Shown here piece after piece: positions 1 through 12,659 of a stretch of 64,000 bases of DNA. Under the pieces are notes generated by a model. That model saw only the letters and a list, made by a program, of their open reading frames with translations. It had not been told where the DNA came from and searched no databases. Position 1 is the stretch's first letter, and each line of letters starts with the position of its first letter. The position numbers and the translations under genes are program-made. The DNA comes from Baylisascaris procyonis (lineage: Eukaryota; Nematoda; Chromadorea; Rhabditida; Ascarididae): positions 310,001-374,000 of the forward strand of contig JAZARR010000172.1 in the NCBI GenBank assembly GCA_037389465.1, read 5' to 3'.

Positions 1-2225
1 AGTGATTCTAACCGTTCAAGTATCAGCAGTCGTACAAGTGTGATGACATTACAGTCCACACAAACATCGACCATATTTGGATGTGAGTTCATACGCGTTT
101 GTTTTTAAGCAAACTTCGACGTTTCTCGATGATATAAAATTCAAACGAGCATATCCTCATGAGATTCAATTTTATTCAGCTTGAAATTAATCTGCCTCAA
201 ATTTTTATAAACGTCCAACGTAATCCTTTTTATTGAAGTGGAAATTTCGTGAAAGTTTTCCCCTTTTCTCAGTAACATGGAAGTTATTTTCAGCGATTAA
301 ATCCTTCATCAAATGGTTACTACCACAACGTGAACTTAAAGAAAACCGAAAAACTATGAAGATCTTCAGTTCAATACAAATATTAACGGCTTGTTTCGCT
401 GGATTTGCTCATGGAGCAAATGATGTGAGGTGAGATTACACTCATTTAAAGACGCATATCTCTGCACGGATATAAACATTAGATATTACAAAAACTTCTT
501 TGATAATATAATTCATTCACTAAAGTATTCTCACGTTATAACACCGACACATCGATTTATGAATTGCAAAAAAAAAGCGACATCATATATAAAAGTTTTC
601 TACATTATGTTTGAAAAGTTTTCGAGGAAGAAGTTTCGAATTGCAATCAAAAAGAAATTTTTTTGCAAATTGCACATATCGAATTATCAAAAGGAGCAAA
701 AACTTTGCAATTAATTCAAAAATACCTTCGATGATAAATGAATAAATTTCAGTAACGCAATCGCTCCATTAACATCACTTCTCTTCATATACAGTCAAAT
801 GGACGTCGAACAAAAAGGCGAAACACCCATTTATGTGCTTCTTTTTGGTGTATTTGCAATTTGTGTGGGTCTTGTTTGCCTTGGCAAGAAAGTTATTCGA
901 ACGATTGGTACAAATATGTCGGAAATTAATCCAGCTAGGTATTGTGTTGAAATTTTTCATTAGTGTTTTTTTAAACTTTTACCTATGAACGATTATTCCA
1001 CTACAGCATTACAATTCGTAAATAATTTAAATTTAAACTCCCTTTTTTACATAATTTTAGATTTAAAAAAATTACAATAAATAATTTAAATAGTATAAAT
1101 TCAATTTTCGAAAAATTTTCATGATGGAAATCATAAGAGACTCAAAGAATCATGATGAACAAGCGGAATTTCGGTTCTATTCTTCCTAATAAATAATGAG
1201 TTATTGATTTTCACTACACACTTTCTATGAATTTCTTATTGCATTTCTTGGATTAGTGAGATATATTTTAATGCGTCTCTACCTTAAAATTTTAAATTTT
1301 TAAGCAAAATTTTTCATTAATTTCACATAAAAGTTGTTAAGAATGTATTATTTCAGTGGTTTCACAATCGAATTTGGCGCCGCTGTGACAGCGCTTCTTG
1401 CAAGTAAAGTGGGTCTTCCGATTAGTACAACTCATTCATTGGTGAGTTTTTACGCCGATTATTTGTTTATTTAATCAGCAGAAAAATTATTCTAAACTTA
1501 TTTATTAGCGAAAATGCTAATTAGTAAGTTATAATATTTTAAAATGAGCTAAAATGGAGTTAAAATATTCGATAACATTGTGTGACTTTCACTTTTCTAA
1601 AACCACATGACGCAGAATTTATGTTGTATAGTAAATGGAATAAAATCTTATACTAAAAAGCAGATATTTTGTTGGTGAGCTCAGATAAGCATCGGCAACA
1701 ATGAAAGAACAAGAATCTTGTACTCACATCAAGAAGCGGAAGTCGCAGCGCTGGTCAAATTTGAGTGAACGAAAAGGCTTGAGATTGTTGAGAAGATATT
1801 TGTAAATGTACGCTAAATCGCTTAGGTTTTTCTTTACTGTATTGATTAATTGGGATCGATATTTCTCAATGAAATCGTTGTCAGGTTGGCAGTGTTGTGG
1901 CAGTCGGCTCGATAAAATCCGGTGAAGGTATTGACTGGAAAATATTCCGTAATGTCGCACTTTCTTGGATCGTCACTCTTCCAGTTTCCGGTAAGCACTT
2001 TATTGTATTGTATAGATTTTTAGAGATTATTACTTTTCTTTTTCAATATTAAATGATATGTTGTTTTTCATTGCAAAACCTAAATGGTAGCTTTCAAATT
2101 GCATCGATGAATTTAACTATCTTCAGCTAATCTGTTGAATATTTTTCTTAATTTGCTCATAAATATATTACATTTCAGGTCTGATCTCGGCTGGTCTTAT
2201 GTATCTACTGAAATTCGCTTTGTAG
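1..2225 (+). CDS. SLC20A: Sodium-dependent phosphate transporter, PiT/SLC20 family, C-terminal part (5' end outside window)
   Basis: This is the C-terminal part of a plasma-membrane Na+/inorganic phosphate symporter. Exons read as <1-82, 273-429 (acceptor could also be 294), 753-938, 1357-1441, 1885-1990 and 2179-2225, with consistent phases 1,2,2,0,1; stop TAG is at 2223-2225. About 220 residues are visible. The first exon is a Ser/Thr-rich stretch, as expected for the large cytoplasmic loop. The second carries the family signature HGANDVSNAIAP. Hydrophobic segments follow (PIYVLLFGVFAICVGLVCLG and others), then SGFTIEFGAAVTALLAS, GLPISTTHSLVGSVVAVG and WKIFRNVALSWIVTLPVSG, all colinear with the end of animal SLC20 proteins. 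The chain ends directly after the last membrane helix, as in SLC20. A possible poly(A) signal AATAAA lies at 2394-2399. The N-terminal half, with the first copy of the signature, must lie left of the window. Confidence 0.93.
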
Positions 2226-4814
2226 TGGCAAAAATTTATATTTATATTCATTTGAATTGTCTGTTTCATATGGAATATAATTCAATATGATTCTCTCAAA
2301 TCGTTCGAAAATCTCATGTTTTCATTGTGTTGTCAATGCCACATTTCCTGAAAAATTTAATTGATCCCTAAAATTTTATTGCAGTATACCAAAAATAAAC
2401 ACATTTGGCATCTAATCAAAATCTATGAATATAAAATTTTAATCATAAACTATAGGAATGTGGTAGCAATACATAGATGATGGCGCTAAACAAAATTTTT
2501 TTCAACGGGTAACTTCTGTTTATGTAAAATGGCTGCAAAAAATTGCTCATTTCATCTCATTAGTCAATTTTTTTTTTTTTGAATTATTTGTGTCAAAAGT
2601 GATTAGAGTTATTCATATTTTAAGTTCTGCAAATTCTGGAATTTAATTTTAAATTGAATCTTAAAAAATTCTAAAATTTAATCTTCGCCGAATTATTTAA
2701 TCAAGAAATTTTTGCAGTCATTATTGTCTATCGAAATATTCTCGAGTGTATCGGCTGTCAATAAGTAATTTACTAACAAATTTTATGAATGAAAACGGAA
2801 ATCGTATATCAAAATGATTAGAATTAATGCATCTATATTCTAGTTTCATCTATAAGATTAGCGTAAAAATTTTTGATGTTGCCGAAATCAAATACTGATC
2901 CCTCAGAAAATAATTGAAATATGAAATTTGGAGTTGATAATTTCCATTGCAATTGAAGAGAATAACTAAGGCTCCAATGAGTTCCATTCAATAGTATATG
3001 ATATAATTTGCTGGGACTTAATTGTACCGAATTCTGAAATTGGAACTCATTGGGCGAAAAACTTTGCTCTCTCAGTCTAATATTTTTATAGCGCGATCTT
3101 TTGCAGCGGATTTTCGAATTGTGCCGATTTGAGAATTGATTTATGTGCTTTTAAGGTATCGTTTTTATAGATTTTACTGCTTTCAGAGTGCAATTTTCAA
3201 TGGAAATAGAAATTTTCTATGCCGAGGTTTTTTAAAGTTTTATGAATGCGCCAAAAAATTGTCCTTAGAGGGAAGAAGGGTGAAGGGAGGGGAAATGAGA
3301 GGAGAGGAAAGGGAATACTCTCGCAATCGATTTAAAAAAAAATTCAATTGGAAAAAGATTTTGCATCATCTTCGCATAAAGAAATCTCTTTATCGTTTGT
3401 GCTCATTCAAATATTTGCAATCCTTCTTCAAAAATGGAAGTAGCAAACAGGAAAATTGCCGTGAAGCATTTGACGTTATTTATGCAATCATTAATAATTC
3501 CCTTATTAGTGTATGTTCCTGCACATGGATCTCCTATGATCTTTAATATTGATTACTGCAGTGCTGTTAAGTGTGGAAAATAAAGATAATCATTGAGTAA
3601 CTAACAACACTTTTTGATGAAATATAATTGTTGAATAGTATTGACGGTAGAAAATTCGAGATAACTATTCCACTTGGTACATATCGACATTTATAATAAC
3701 CTATATGAGATTCAAAATCTTTCAATAATCTCAACGCTTTTCTTGAGCGTTATGAGTATCATCATTCGTTCGTTTAAAATGAAATAGTGATATGCAATCT
3801 ACATTCTTCCAATATTTCATTACTTCGTTTCGATTCGCTTGGAGGGTTCAGCATAATAAACAATTCCTTCTCTCTCCCTTCCTCTCTTCTCCCTCCTCTC
3901 CCTTCTTCTTTGAAGGCAACATTATGTCGCATAACCATGGTATAACAAGACAAAAACACAACTCCCTTAAACACTTATATCGTTTACCCGAATTTCCCGC
4001 ATGTTGAAAAGAATAATGGTACCTCCCATTCACCAATTAAGGGGGTGGAAGATGAGCGGAGCAAAAGAAGGAGAGGGGAGAGAAACAAACTCCCGAAAAT
4101 CTATTTTCTTCTTAATCGTTGCTGAGCATTTAATTTTGAGTAGTGTTCAGCTGTTACTTAAAATTGCCCGATTCCTCAAGAAAATATTACCTAAATTTGC
4201 TCACTGCCTTAAACGAATGCTAAGTTCATATTCATTTGAACACAAAAAGAAAGAAGTTTATATAAAACAATTAAACAAATAAATAAAGTAAAATGCAAGT
4301 TTTTATGCTTTGTCCGACATATTTTGGTACACAGCATTTAGACGATCGTTGATTGCGTTCTGATGAAGGTTGGCTCTTCGAAGCTTGATTCAAGTCGTGC
4401 ATTTTTCACATAGATTATAGAAAGTAAGCATTTTGCAGGTGTATTGTTTATGCAAATTTCGCTTAAAATTGCTTAAAATTGTTTAAAATTCATTTGCTTT
4501 AAGCTTATTATCGAGTAGAGAGGGAAAATATAATTTCATACATCATTTCAAGCAGTTACATAAACATATCAATAAAAGAATTACTACTAAGGTCAATTCA
4601 ATTTCGAAACGTTCGTACGAATCGGGTGACAAAATTAGAGGGCACAAATTTCAAACAACTTTCACATTCCTATATCTTACTAGGAAATCGAGTGGATCGT
4701 TACGGAAAGCCATCGCCGGAAACAACTCTCATAAATCATAGCCACTCAATTTCATCATATGAGTTTTCATAGTTGGCGATTTGAAACTACCGAACACAGA
4801 TTCGAAAAGACTGA

Positions 4815-4818
<4 letters not shown>

Positions 4819-4900
<82 letters not shown>
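4819..4900. repeat. (TA)n microsatellite, about 82 bp
   Basis: An uninterrupted alternation of T and A. Apparent reading frames of alternating Tyr-Ile through it are artefacts of the repeat. Confidence 0.98.
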
Positions 4901-4903
<3 letters not shown>

Positions 4904-6094
4904 CGGATGCCCATTTTCGCCGAATTTTTATTGAATATGGGCAAGAATTTTCATTGCACTAATATAGAAATGATTTCGAAAAAAATTGTAACACTCAAAT
5001 AGTTTCAATATAATCATTCCTATAAGATGTATGCTGACATCAGTGATAACGCATAGTGATAACCCACATTACTATCTCTAATGATCACAAAATATATGAG
5101 AAGAAATGCCAAACGTTCATTTTGCAGCATTAAAGACCAATATTAAATTTCAACAATGACGTAATTGCCTTCATTGTTCATTGCTTTTATTAGATATTGA
5201 TGATTGGCTATTGAATTGCAATCTTTTTTCCCTTCCATTTATTGCATTGCAATGACGTGAATCTCTATAATCGGTATTGTTGTTGCGCAATGAATTGTGT
5301 TCATGATCATCTAATCAAATATAGGAGAATCACCTCTATCGTCCATCGACAAAAGCAATAATGTCATCGACACCTACACCACCTACACTATACGTATGAC
5401 TTTGTTTGCAGAAAATTTCTTTACAGCACCGCACATCGACCACATATTGCTACCGTATTGCGTCATAAGGTGATGTGCAAACATCTTTACTAAATAATGT
5501 TTGAGCATTCCCAATGGCGACATATCAACTGCACAGTAGATTGCCTTCGACCATCGAGGCAGATCACATATATGAGGCGAATTGAGCGGGCTACTTTCAT
5601 GTCCTTCAATGTCACTTATTCTTTTGCTGTGGCGCATTATCGCTAGACTATGCCTATGCTTCAACTTATAAATCACTGAAAGTGAAGTTACAACATTTGA
5701 TGGATATAAGGCCCACCATAGTGTAATATCGTATATCACTTTCAAGCTGTCGTCAATTTGGAAGTGTTGCAGTCCCTAAGTGAATTTTGCAACCGATCGG
5801 ATTTCCATCTTACATTGGTGCGATCAAAAAACGATTGAAGAAGCATTTTACTGGCACGATGTGACCTTTTGCATCCCTCCCACCTGGGCAATCACCCTCT
5901 CGCAAACTGCCAAGTAGAATCTAGCGAATACTTTCAGTGATCCGATCGCTCGTAAAAAGCATCCGTATTTCAATCGGCCCGAAAGTGAAGACCCAATCCC
6001 TCCAAAATGCGATGCGTGTCACATTAGCCTCTCTTGGAGCTTATGGATCAACGTGTAATATGATATAGGTCATTTTATTGTGTAAATTATACCC

Positions 6095-6200
6095 AACAAA
6101 TTTCGTAACTCCAGCTTTAAGCATTCTCAGTTGGAGAGATAGGTGAGTAGACACACACATACGCACAGACACACACATACATGCATACCGATGATGCACT
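6095..6200 (-). repeat. Copy of dispersed TG/TCTG-core repeat
   Basis: Read on the minus strand, a TG/TCTG-rich core (with GTGTGTGTCTGTGCG) is followed by a box reading AAGCTGGAGTTACGAAATTT. The same arrangement recurs at about 11.2, 24.1, 29.5, 30.1, 35.8, 54.3, 58.5 and 63.1 kb in either orientation. It looks like an old, diverged short interspersed element; no ends or target-site duplication could be fixed by eye. Confidence 0.55.
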
Positions 6201-7401
6201 TTCCCAACGTAAATTTTGAAATAAAAGCACATAAAGTGAATCGTTTACCGAAGATTATTCAGATGGGATGTGTGACTGAAATAATACGAATGCATTTCTA
6301 TGCATGTTCTCATAGTAATCACTGAGTTATGAAACACGCTGGTCTGATGAATGGAATGTAAAGCGCGTATTATGCCAACTCCTTGCAATCTTTTCCACCT
6401 GTTTCCCTTATATGTCCTTCTGTTTGGCACATACACACATAAGGTGTCAAATGATATACTCGTTGTTGACATTAGATCAGTTCTACACAATAGTTCGGGA
6501 ACCTCTGAACCAGATGACTTTGCTACATTAGCTCGAGCTCTGAACTACAGTTCCAGGGCAACTTTGGATTAGCGTTGCAAATACTGGCGGTGACCTCGGA
6601 CAGTTTATTTGAAAGACGCGGCGGCTACCGTATCCTCTTACGAACTTTACTTATCGCATTTGGCGCCAATTCTTCCTTCTTGTTATGGCGTTCAATTTCA
6701 TATCGCCGAACAGGGGAACTCTGACACTTCTTACGCAAAAGTGGAACAAATGTCCTTTTGTTTTAAAGTGGGTAAAGGTTGGCGATATGCAAATAGGCGA
6801 CCGGAAATGTAAAGTACGCTTCGCGTCGGCTAGTGATGGCTATTATGTAGTTATGTGATTTGTCCACATTACAGTTCTAGGTTTTGTTGATACCATCGTT
6901 TTCTGTATTGATGTTTTTTGTTCGTATGATGAGTGGCGGTGACATTGTTTAGGTAGTGCGTGTAAGTGCTTAATTTTTGTTGGTAGGTAGCAATTCTGGA
7001 AGGATTCCTTTGTTTCGTGGGGGGATGGATGGGGAAGGCTTCTGATTCAAGTTGGGTCATACCCAGGAAGTCGAGTGTGAAAATCGGGCTGTTGGACGGG
7101 GCGATACTGTCTGATGAATCCGACTGCAGTCAAGAGAATGGCCCGGTGAATCAAATCACTCCTTTCTTGAAGCAGGCTTCACAAAGTTGCACAGTGCTTA
7201 ACCAAGGCGACGCCTTGCCCTTCAATGTGACCTGTTTTCTCTCATGTCTAGCTGAATTGTATTCGTAGCTGCATACCTCACGTCCTCTTCGGGATGCAAA
7301 TATTTTTCCAACCATTTATTGTCTGGTGTTGTTTAATTGCTCTGCATTGAAGGATCGTAACGAACTCGAAGATAATCTCACAGATTCCAAGCAAAGACGA
7401 T

Positions 7402-10400
7402 ATGTTTCATTTTGCGGCCGGTTCGACTGAAGGCACTTTGCCACATCCGCCTGGAACACAAATATCCAAAGTGCAGGTATATTTCCTTTCGTTTAATTCT
7501 CTCTTCATCTGCTTCCGTTTCCCTTTGGACATTAATTGAAACGTTAATAATAATGTAAACAAAAAATGGCTTTAAATTTCACAAATTTCAAGCACAGTGT
7601 CATTCTCATACTTCACTGATCTTTGTTTTCAGCAGACGAGCACTTCACCGTTGAGATGCGTTCGTTTCACATAAAATTTGAGATAAAACCTCGTAATTTC
7701 TTTTAATTGACCCTTTGGCATATTTCTGGATTAAGCGACACCACAAAAGAGACACGAACACTACAACAAAAGGGGTTTGAGGAACGTCTGCTTGCATATG
7801 TGATGAGCAATCATTGTGTAGTAGATTACTTTCTTTTATGGTTTCTAAAGGAATCTACTTTCGTAAATATGCTAAAGAGAAATTCTTGCAGTACGGTCCG
7901 GATGAAGCATCGCAACTGTTGGCCGTGTCGAGTTGGGCAGGCACAGTACGCATCTACCATTTCCCGACTACACCCGTCGTTGGTGTGGAGCGACGCGTAT
8001 ATGCACACACAAAGGCTGTCCTTGCCTTCACATTCTTTGTATGTTCAATGCCCATTTTTAATATTTATTTATTTATATACGTTGTGTTCATTCTGTTCAC
8101 TTTATTTTACTTATAGCGTTATATTCTTCATTATGTAATATTCATTAATATTCTTCCGAGTATCTAGTACATGCTATATGAAATTCAAGAAGCAGAACCA
8201 TCCTCAAGAACTCATCACGTTGTTACGGTCTAATCCTTCGTTCTAATATCGCTTCTAGGGTGATGTGCTTGCATATTCGTTTCTTATTTAGATAATTTTC
8301 TTTTGTTAGCACTCATTCGAGAATGGATTTCTTTTAATTCTGCAATTTCTAATTTCCACGAACACTATTTGACGACTCATTTTAAACAACGGAAAAGTTG
8401 AAAAATGAAATTTTTATTGTTCGATCCTAGTAAACTTTAATGAAACACCAGTTTATATCACAAATTTTATTGCCGGAGGCTTTGTTTGTTGGAAGATTAT
8501 TTCCTGCAAAATTCATCAAATATTAGACGAGGATATGCGAGTGTTTGATTCATACCTGACTAGCATGAGATGCGGCATAAAGTATGAGACTGTTTGGGAT
8601 TTAAAAAAAAAAAGAAACTTGAAAGTGCCCGATTTGTTGTTCTATTGTCGCCTGATTCGACAGCCTCAAATCTCTTTTGCGATGCTCTTCTATGACTTAA
8701 TCTCAGGCTTCTAGCGATAGGTGATGTAGGCTTCATTCCAGATGTAGAAACAAACTTAAGAAGACAGAATTTTTAAACTTTTCTGAACGACATCGACCTC
8801 ATTCGTTTCATTTTTCTCTGGAATGCTAAAAATTGTTGTTTTTCTTCCAATGTTCAGTTGTGAATTACTGAGGTTTTAAACACCATCTTCACAAATGAAA
8901 CAAATTTTCAAACATATCTCTATGAATTATTCCCATTGCATGAATAGTTTAAATGTCGGATTCGGGAAATTGTATCGATGAATAATGTGTTCTTTGTCAT
9001 GAAAGAAGGAGATGAACTCTTCGAAGTTCGAGAATCTTCTTCAACTATTAGCTGAAGTATTTATTGAAAATGCCAGTCGAATTTTCCTTGTCAACAATTT
9101 TTTCACATCTTTTATGTCGAAATCGAAGAAAAAAGAGCGAATCAAAAAGTTTCTCTATTTTTCACATATTTTTTCATTTCAAAATACTTGTATTTGTTGA
9201 ATAAATTACTTAAATATTTTAGAGTAAGAATGAATTGGCAAGCGGTGGTCTAGATTGTTTAGTGAAATCTTATAATCTGGAGATGGGTGCCGAATGTGTG
9301 ATGGGACGTCATGATGCACCAGTGAGATGCATCGAATACTGTAAAGAGCACAATTTGGTTGCATCAGGAGGTTGGGATAGTACCATGAAGGTGAGTGATG
9401 TTTTTGAAGTGCTGAAATGTCATATTTTTTTTGCTAGCCGAATTATCAATCAACAACGATATCCGATAAAATTTCTCGTATTTAGTTTGAAAGTCCATAG
9501 CCGAGAGTTGTGAGAAGATGGCGCATATATTGAATGCAACTGTCAGTTTCTCGGAAAGGATCCGGTGATCTTCAATGAATTTATTTGCTCTTAGCCACTG
9601 TACAACTTGAAGCGTTAATATTATCGTATATTTCAAATTGAATAAAGTAATACGTAGCAGAATGTATATTTCTCTTATAATTGATAGTCGAATATTCGGC
9701 GGCCTTCAGTAAAATTCTACTGATATCTAGACTTGCCTTTTCAGCAGACACTTTTTTGGACTGTTGTTGAAGTAAGTTAACGGTTAATGGTTGATAACCG
9801 AGTTGCAGTTGTGGGATATCAGAACAAAGGGTTCGGCTGGATTCGGTAACAATGGTGACAAAGTGTATGCGATGGATACGGTTGGGAATCGTGTGGTGAT
9901 CGGCACAAAAGATCGCAAAATCATTGTTTGGGATGTACGCAATTTGGGCGAGCCTGAACAAATACGAGACAGTCCATTGAAGGTAGTAGCTGTTTAATCA
10001 CCTATTTGGAGTTGTCGATTTATCGCATTCTTAGTAAGTTATAAGGGGGACGAGGTGTATATTATTAACTGGCAGATTATGCGGGGGAAGAGGGGGTATA
10101 TATTTTTCCACGAAAATCGAGGGTCGACTAGGGGTAGGTAAGATTTATTTAATTACCACGCTAACTCTCTTCAAAATTTTGCCCCTCGGAGGCGCGCTCT
10201 TTTTCAGATGAAGACGATTACCATTCTTTGGAATGTTCTGTAAAGTTGTTTTCTTCCTTGTTCTGTGCATTCATTTTTTTCTTTTCTTGTAGGCGGCTTG
10301 ATGTGTTGCAATAAATGGTAATGTGTCGATTACACATAGAATGTAAAAAGGACTCGCCTCGCCTGGCATTAATTTAATATTTTGTAGCTAGGTTGAACTA

Positions 10401-12659
10401 GTTGTCTCAGTTTTTCTTGCCGTAACATCAATTTAATTGATATGAATTTAGTACCAAACTCGGGCGGTGAAATGTTTCCCAACGGGTGACGCATTCGTTG
10501 TATCATCAACAGAAGGTCGTGTTGCTGTTGAATATTTCGATCAATCGCCCGAGGTACAGAAGAACAAATATGCATTCAAATGCCATAGAGAGAAGGACAA
10601 ATCGGGCACCGAATTGATTTATCCAGTCAATTGCCTTGCGTTTCATCCGGTGCATAATACCTTTGTTACTGGTGGTGAGTTCTTTAATTATATTAGACTT
10701 GTATGAAGCACTATAATCGAATCATAACTTGCGGGTGAAGATTGAGTTGCTGAACTCGATTGTTTAAGTGGAAAGTAGCGTAATGGGCAATGTTTCTTGA
10801 AATCTTGAGGAATCAAGAAATTCTTATCAGTTCAAGTATACTGAGAGAAATAATGTTTTTCACTTCTGTTGAAAAAAAAGCAGAAATATTTCGGAGATGC
10901 ATCAAAAGGGCAAAGTCTCAAATAGTACCAACGGGAGGTGAGCTGTAAAGCACTGATTCGCCACTTCTCTTCGTTTCTCCTTGATGACTACGCCTATTAT
11001 TATTGTCTACGTTTGCGCATATATTTGGTAAAACTGTGATATTAGCATTCGCGGTCAGCAAAATTTTCGGTTGTTTTGTGTAAAAAAAGAACCATTTTTG
11101 ACTTGTCAATGACATTAAGCCAGTTTAACAGAACAATTTGAAGCATTTTGTGGCGTTGATTTTTGATTTATTTTTATAGAATTTGCATTTGTTAAACGCA
11201 TAGTGGCGAGGTCATATCTGCATTTGTGTATGTCTGTGTCTAATTGCTAATTTCAACTCGAGGATGAATAAAGTTAGAGTTACGAAATTTAGCTAGTGTA
11301 TGTACTCTGCATTTTTTGATGATCTCTGCATATCTATTTTCATATTGACCCGTTCGCTTCAAAAGCAATTAGAGGCTGGCATTCACACAGATGAACAAAT
11401 TTGCATATGATAGGATAATTTAGGCGTTAAGTAATGTAACTGGCAGGGAACTTTTTTGTTAAGAAGTTAGTGAGAGGGGCTGATTTGTCGGAGGCATGAA
11501 TGTTTTTTTGCTAGTGCTTCGTTACTTGCTGTGAATTTACAGCAAGGGATATATTGATTTAGGTGAACGGTGGCGAAAAAATTTTTCTTTGCTGTTTCGG
11601 TATTTTATGCTGTTATGAGGGGAATATTAACAAGTGATCATAAGATGCCGATTGTAGATGAGTCAGAGTTGCTTTTTTCGTTTCACATCAGTATATTCGA
11701 CAGTGGCGAAAATATGAAATGAGGTTATTTTTCTTATTCGAATCTCGAGGAATGTGATAGTGATAGCTTATAAATTATTACATCCCTAACTTGCTGCGAT
11801 AGTTGCGGCAATCCTTGAATGTTTACTTCGAATGCATCTAATCTTCTTACTCAAAGTGTATGTTTACGGGATCGGTTGGTGTGATGAATAGAATTGCAAA
11901 TATGGATATCGTTCCAGTCGCTATTTTGATGCATATTTACACTTGTCATCATATATATTTTATTGCACTCGAACTCTTTTAAACTGATATTCTTTGTTTT
12001 TGTCCTCAGAAATTTAAAACAAGAGCGGTTTTTAGGTTCGGATGCACTTGTGAACATATGGGATCCGTTCAATAGGAAGCGAATTTGCCAACTTCATAAG
12101 TGAGTAATTTCACGTTTGTTATGTTTGAATGAAAGTTGATCGTTGTTCTGCGTGCTTTCTTTGTTAAGCAAAGGATGGCTAGAAGGGGCAAATATTTGAG
12201 AGTGAGAGTGAATATATATTTAAAATTCACTGAAAATGGACAGAATTTTTGTAAATTGGGCAAAAAAACGGAAACAATTTTTCGAAGTATTTGAAATCAT
12301 TCTTTAGTAGCATGGACGAGACTTGATCGTTGTTGAAGAATGGTGTCTTGAACGAAACAATTTGGAACGAATATTTCCGTAATGTTTGATTGGTTAGTGT
12401 GAATTTTATTCGTTGTCCTTTTTAATTTGTTTCAAAATTTTTGTTAAGTCTTTTTGATATGCACTTTCTGAGGTTCATCGACTATATTTATGTATTCAGG
12501 TTCCCAACGAGTATAATGAGTGTCTCGTTCAATCCGACGGGTACACAACTCGCAATTGCCGCGTCCTATATGAACGAATTGAAAGAGGGTCCTGCAACGC
12601 CACCGGACAGTTGCGTTGTGATTCGAAGAATCACTGATGTGGAGGCAAGGCCAAAATAA
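7402..12659 (+). CDS. BUB3: Mitotic checkpoint protein BUB3 (WD40 beta-propeller)
   Basis: BUB3 binds GLEBS motifs of BUB1/BUBR1 and recruits them to phosphorylated KNL1 at kinetochores. Exons: 7402-7476, 7633-7659 (3' end uncertain), 7892-8038, 9223-9390, 9809-9982, 10452-10674, 12036-12099 and 12500-12659 (stop TAA 12657-12659). The product is about 345 residues (human 328). Conserved stretches in order are LLAVSSWAGTVRIY (blade 1), LASGGLDCLVKSYNL, GRHDAPVRCIEYC, SGGWDSTMKLWDIRT, VVIGTKDRKIIVWDVRN, SSTEGRVAVEYFDQSPEVQ, KNKYAFKCHR, IYPVNCLAFHPVHNTFVTGG, VNIWDPFNRKRICQLH and FPTSIMSVSFNPTGTQLAIA. The SPEVQKNKYAFKCHR stretch separates BUB3 from its relative RAE1. The join after exon 2 is odd: the frame continues as VRFT before a stop with no GT there; the only in-phase GT (7660) loses those residues. 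The start ATG is the first in frame; the N-terminus is about 25 residues longer than in human. Confidence 0.95.
11215..11295 (+). repeat. Copy of dispersed TG/TCTG-core repeat, inside BUB3 intron 6
   Basis: GTGTATGTCTGTGTCT is followed about 45 bases later by AGTTAGAGTTACGAAATTT, matching the 3' box of the copies at 6.1 and 30.1 kb. It is diverged, and it lies in the 1.36-kb intron between BUB3 exons 6 and 7. Confidence 0.5.

Larger units (their letters stand above)
2226..7401. other. Intergenic region with low-complexity tracts and one (TA)n block
   Basis: This is about 5.2 kb between the PiT 3' end and the BUB3 start. It holds three purine/pyrimidine blocks (near 3270-3320, 3868-3912 on the opposite purine sense, and 4056-4085), a long (TA)n tract at 4819-4900, and a repeat fragment with CA-rich spacer at about 6100-6195. 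Several open frames of 60-140 codons occur here, but none has splice context, codon regularity or recognisable domains. I see no supportable gene. Confidence 0.6.

Noticed and set aside
3136..3546. 136-codon plus-strand frame
   Set aside because: It crosses a polypurine tract, has no domain or splice context, and shows background-like composition.
4729..5002. Three open frames of alternating Tyr-Ile
   Set aside because: They are translations of the (TA)n repeat; flanks have no coding character.
5383..5745. 120-codon minus-strand frame
   Set aside because: No recognisable motif, no transposase or reverse-transcriptase signatures, and no splice support.
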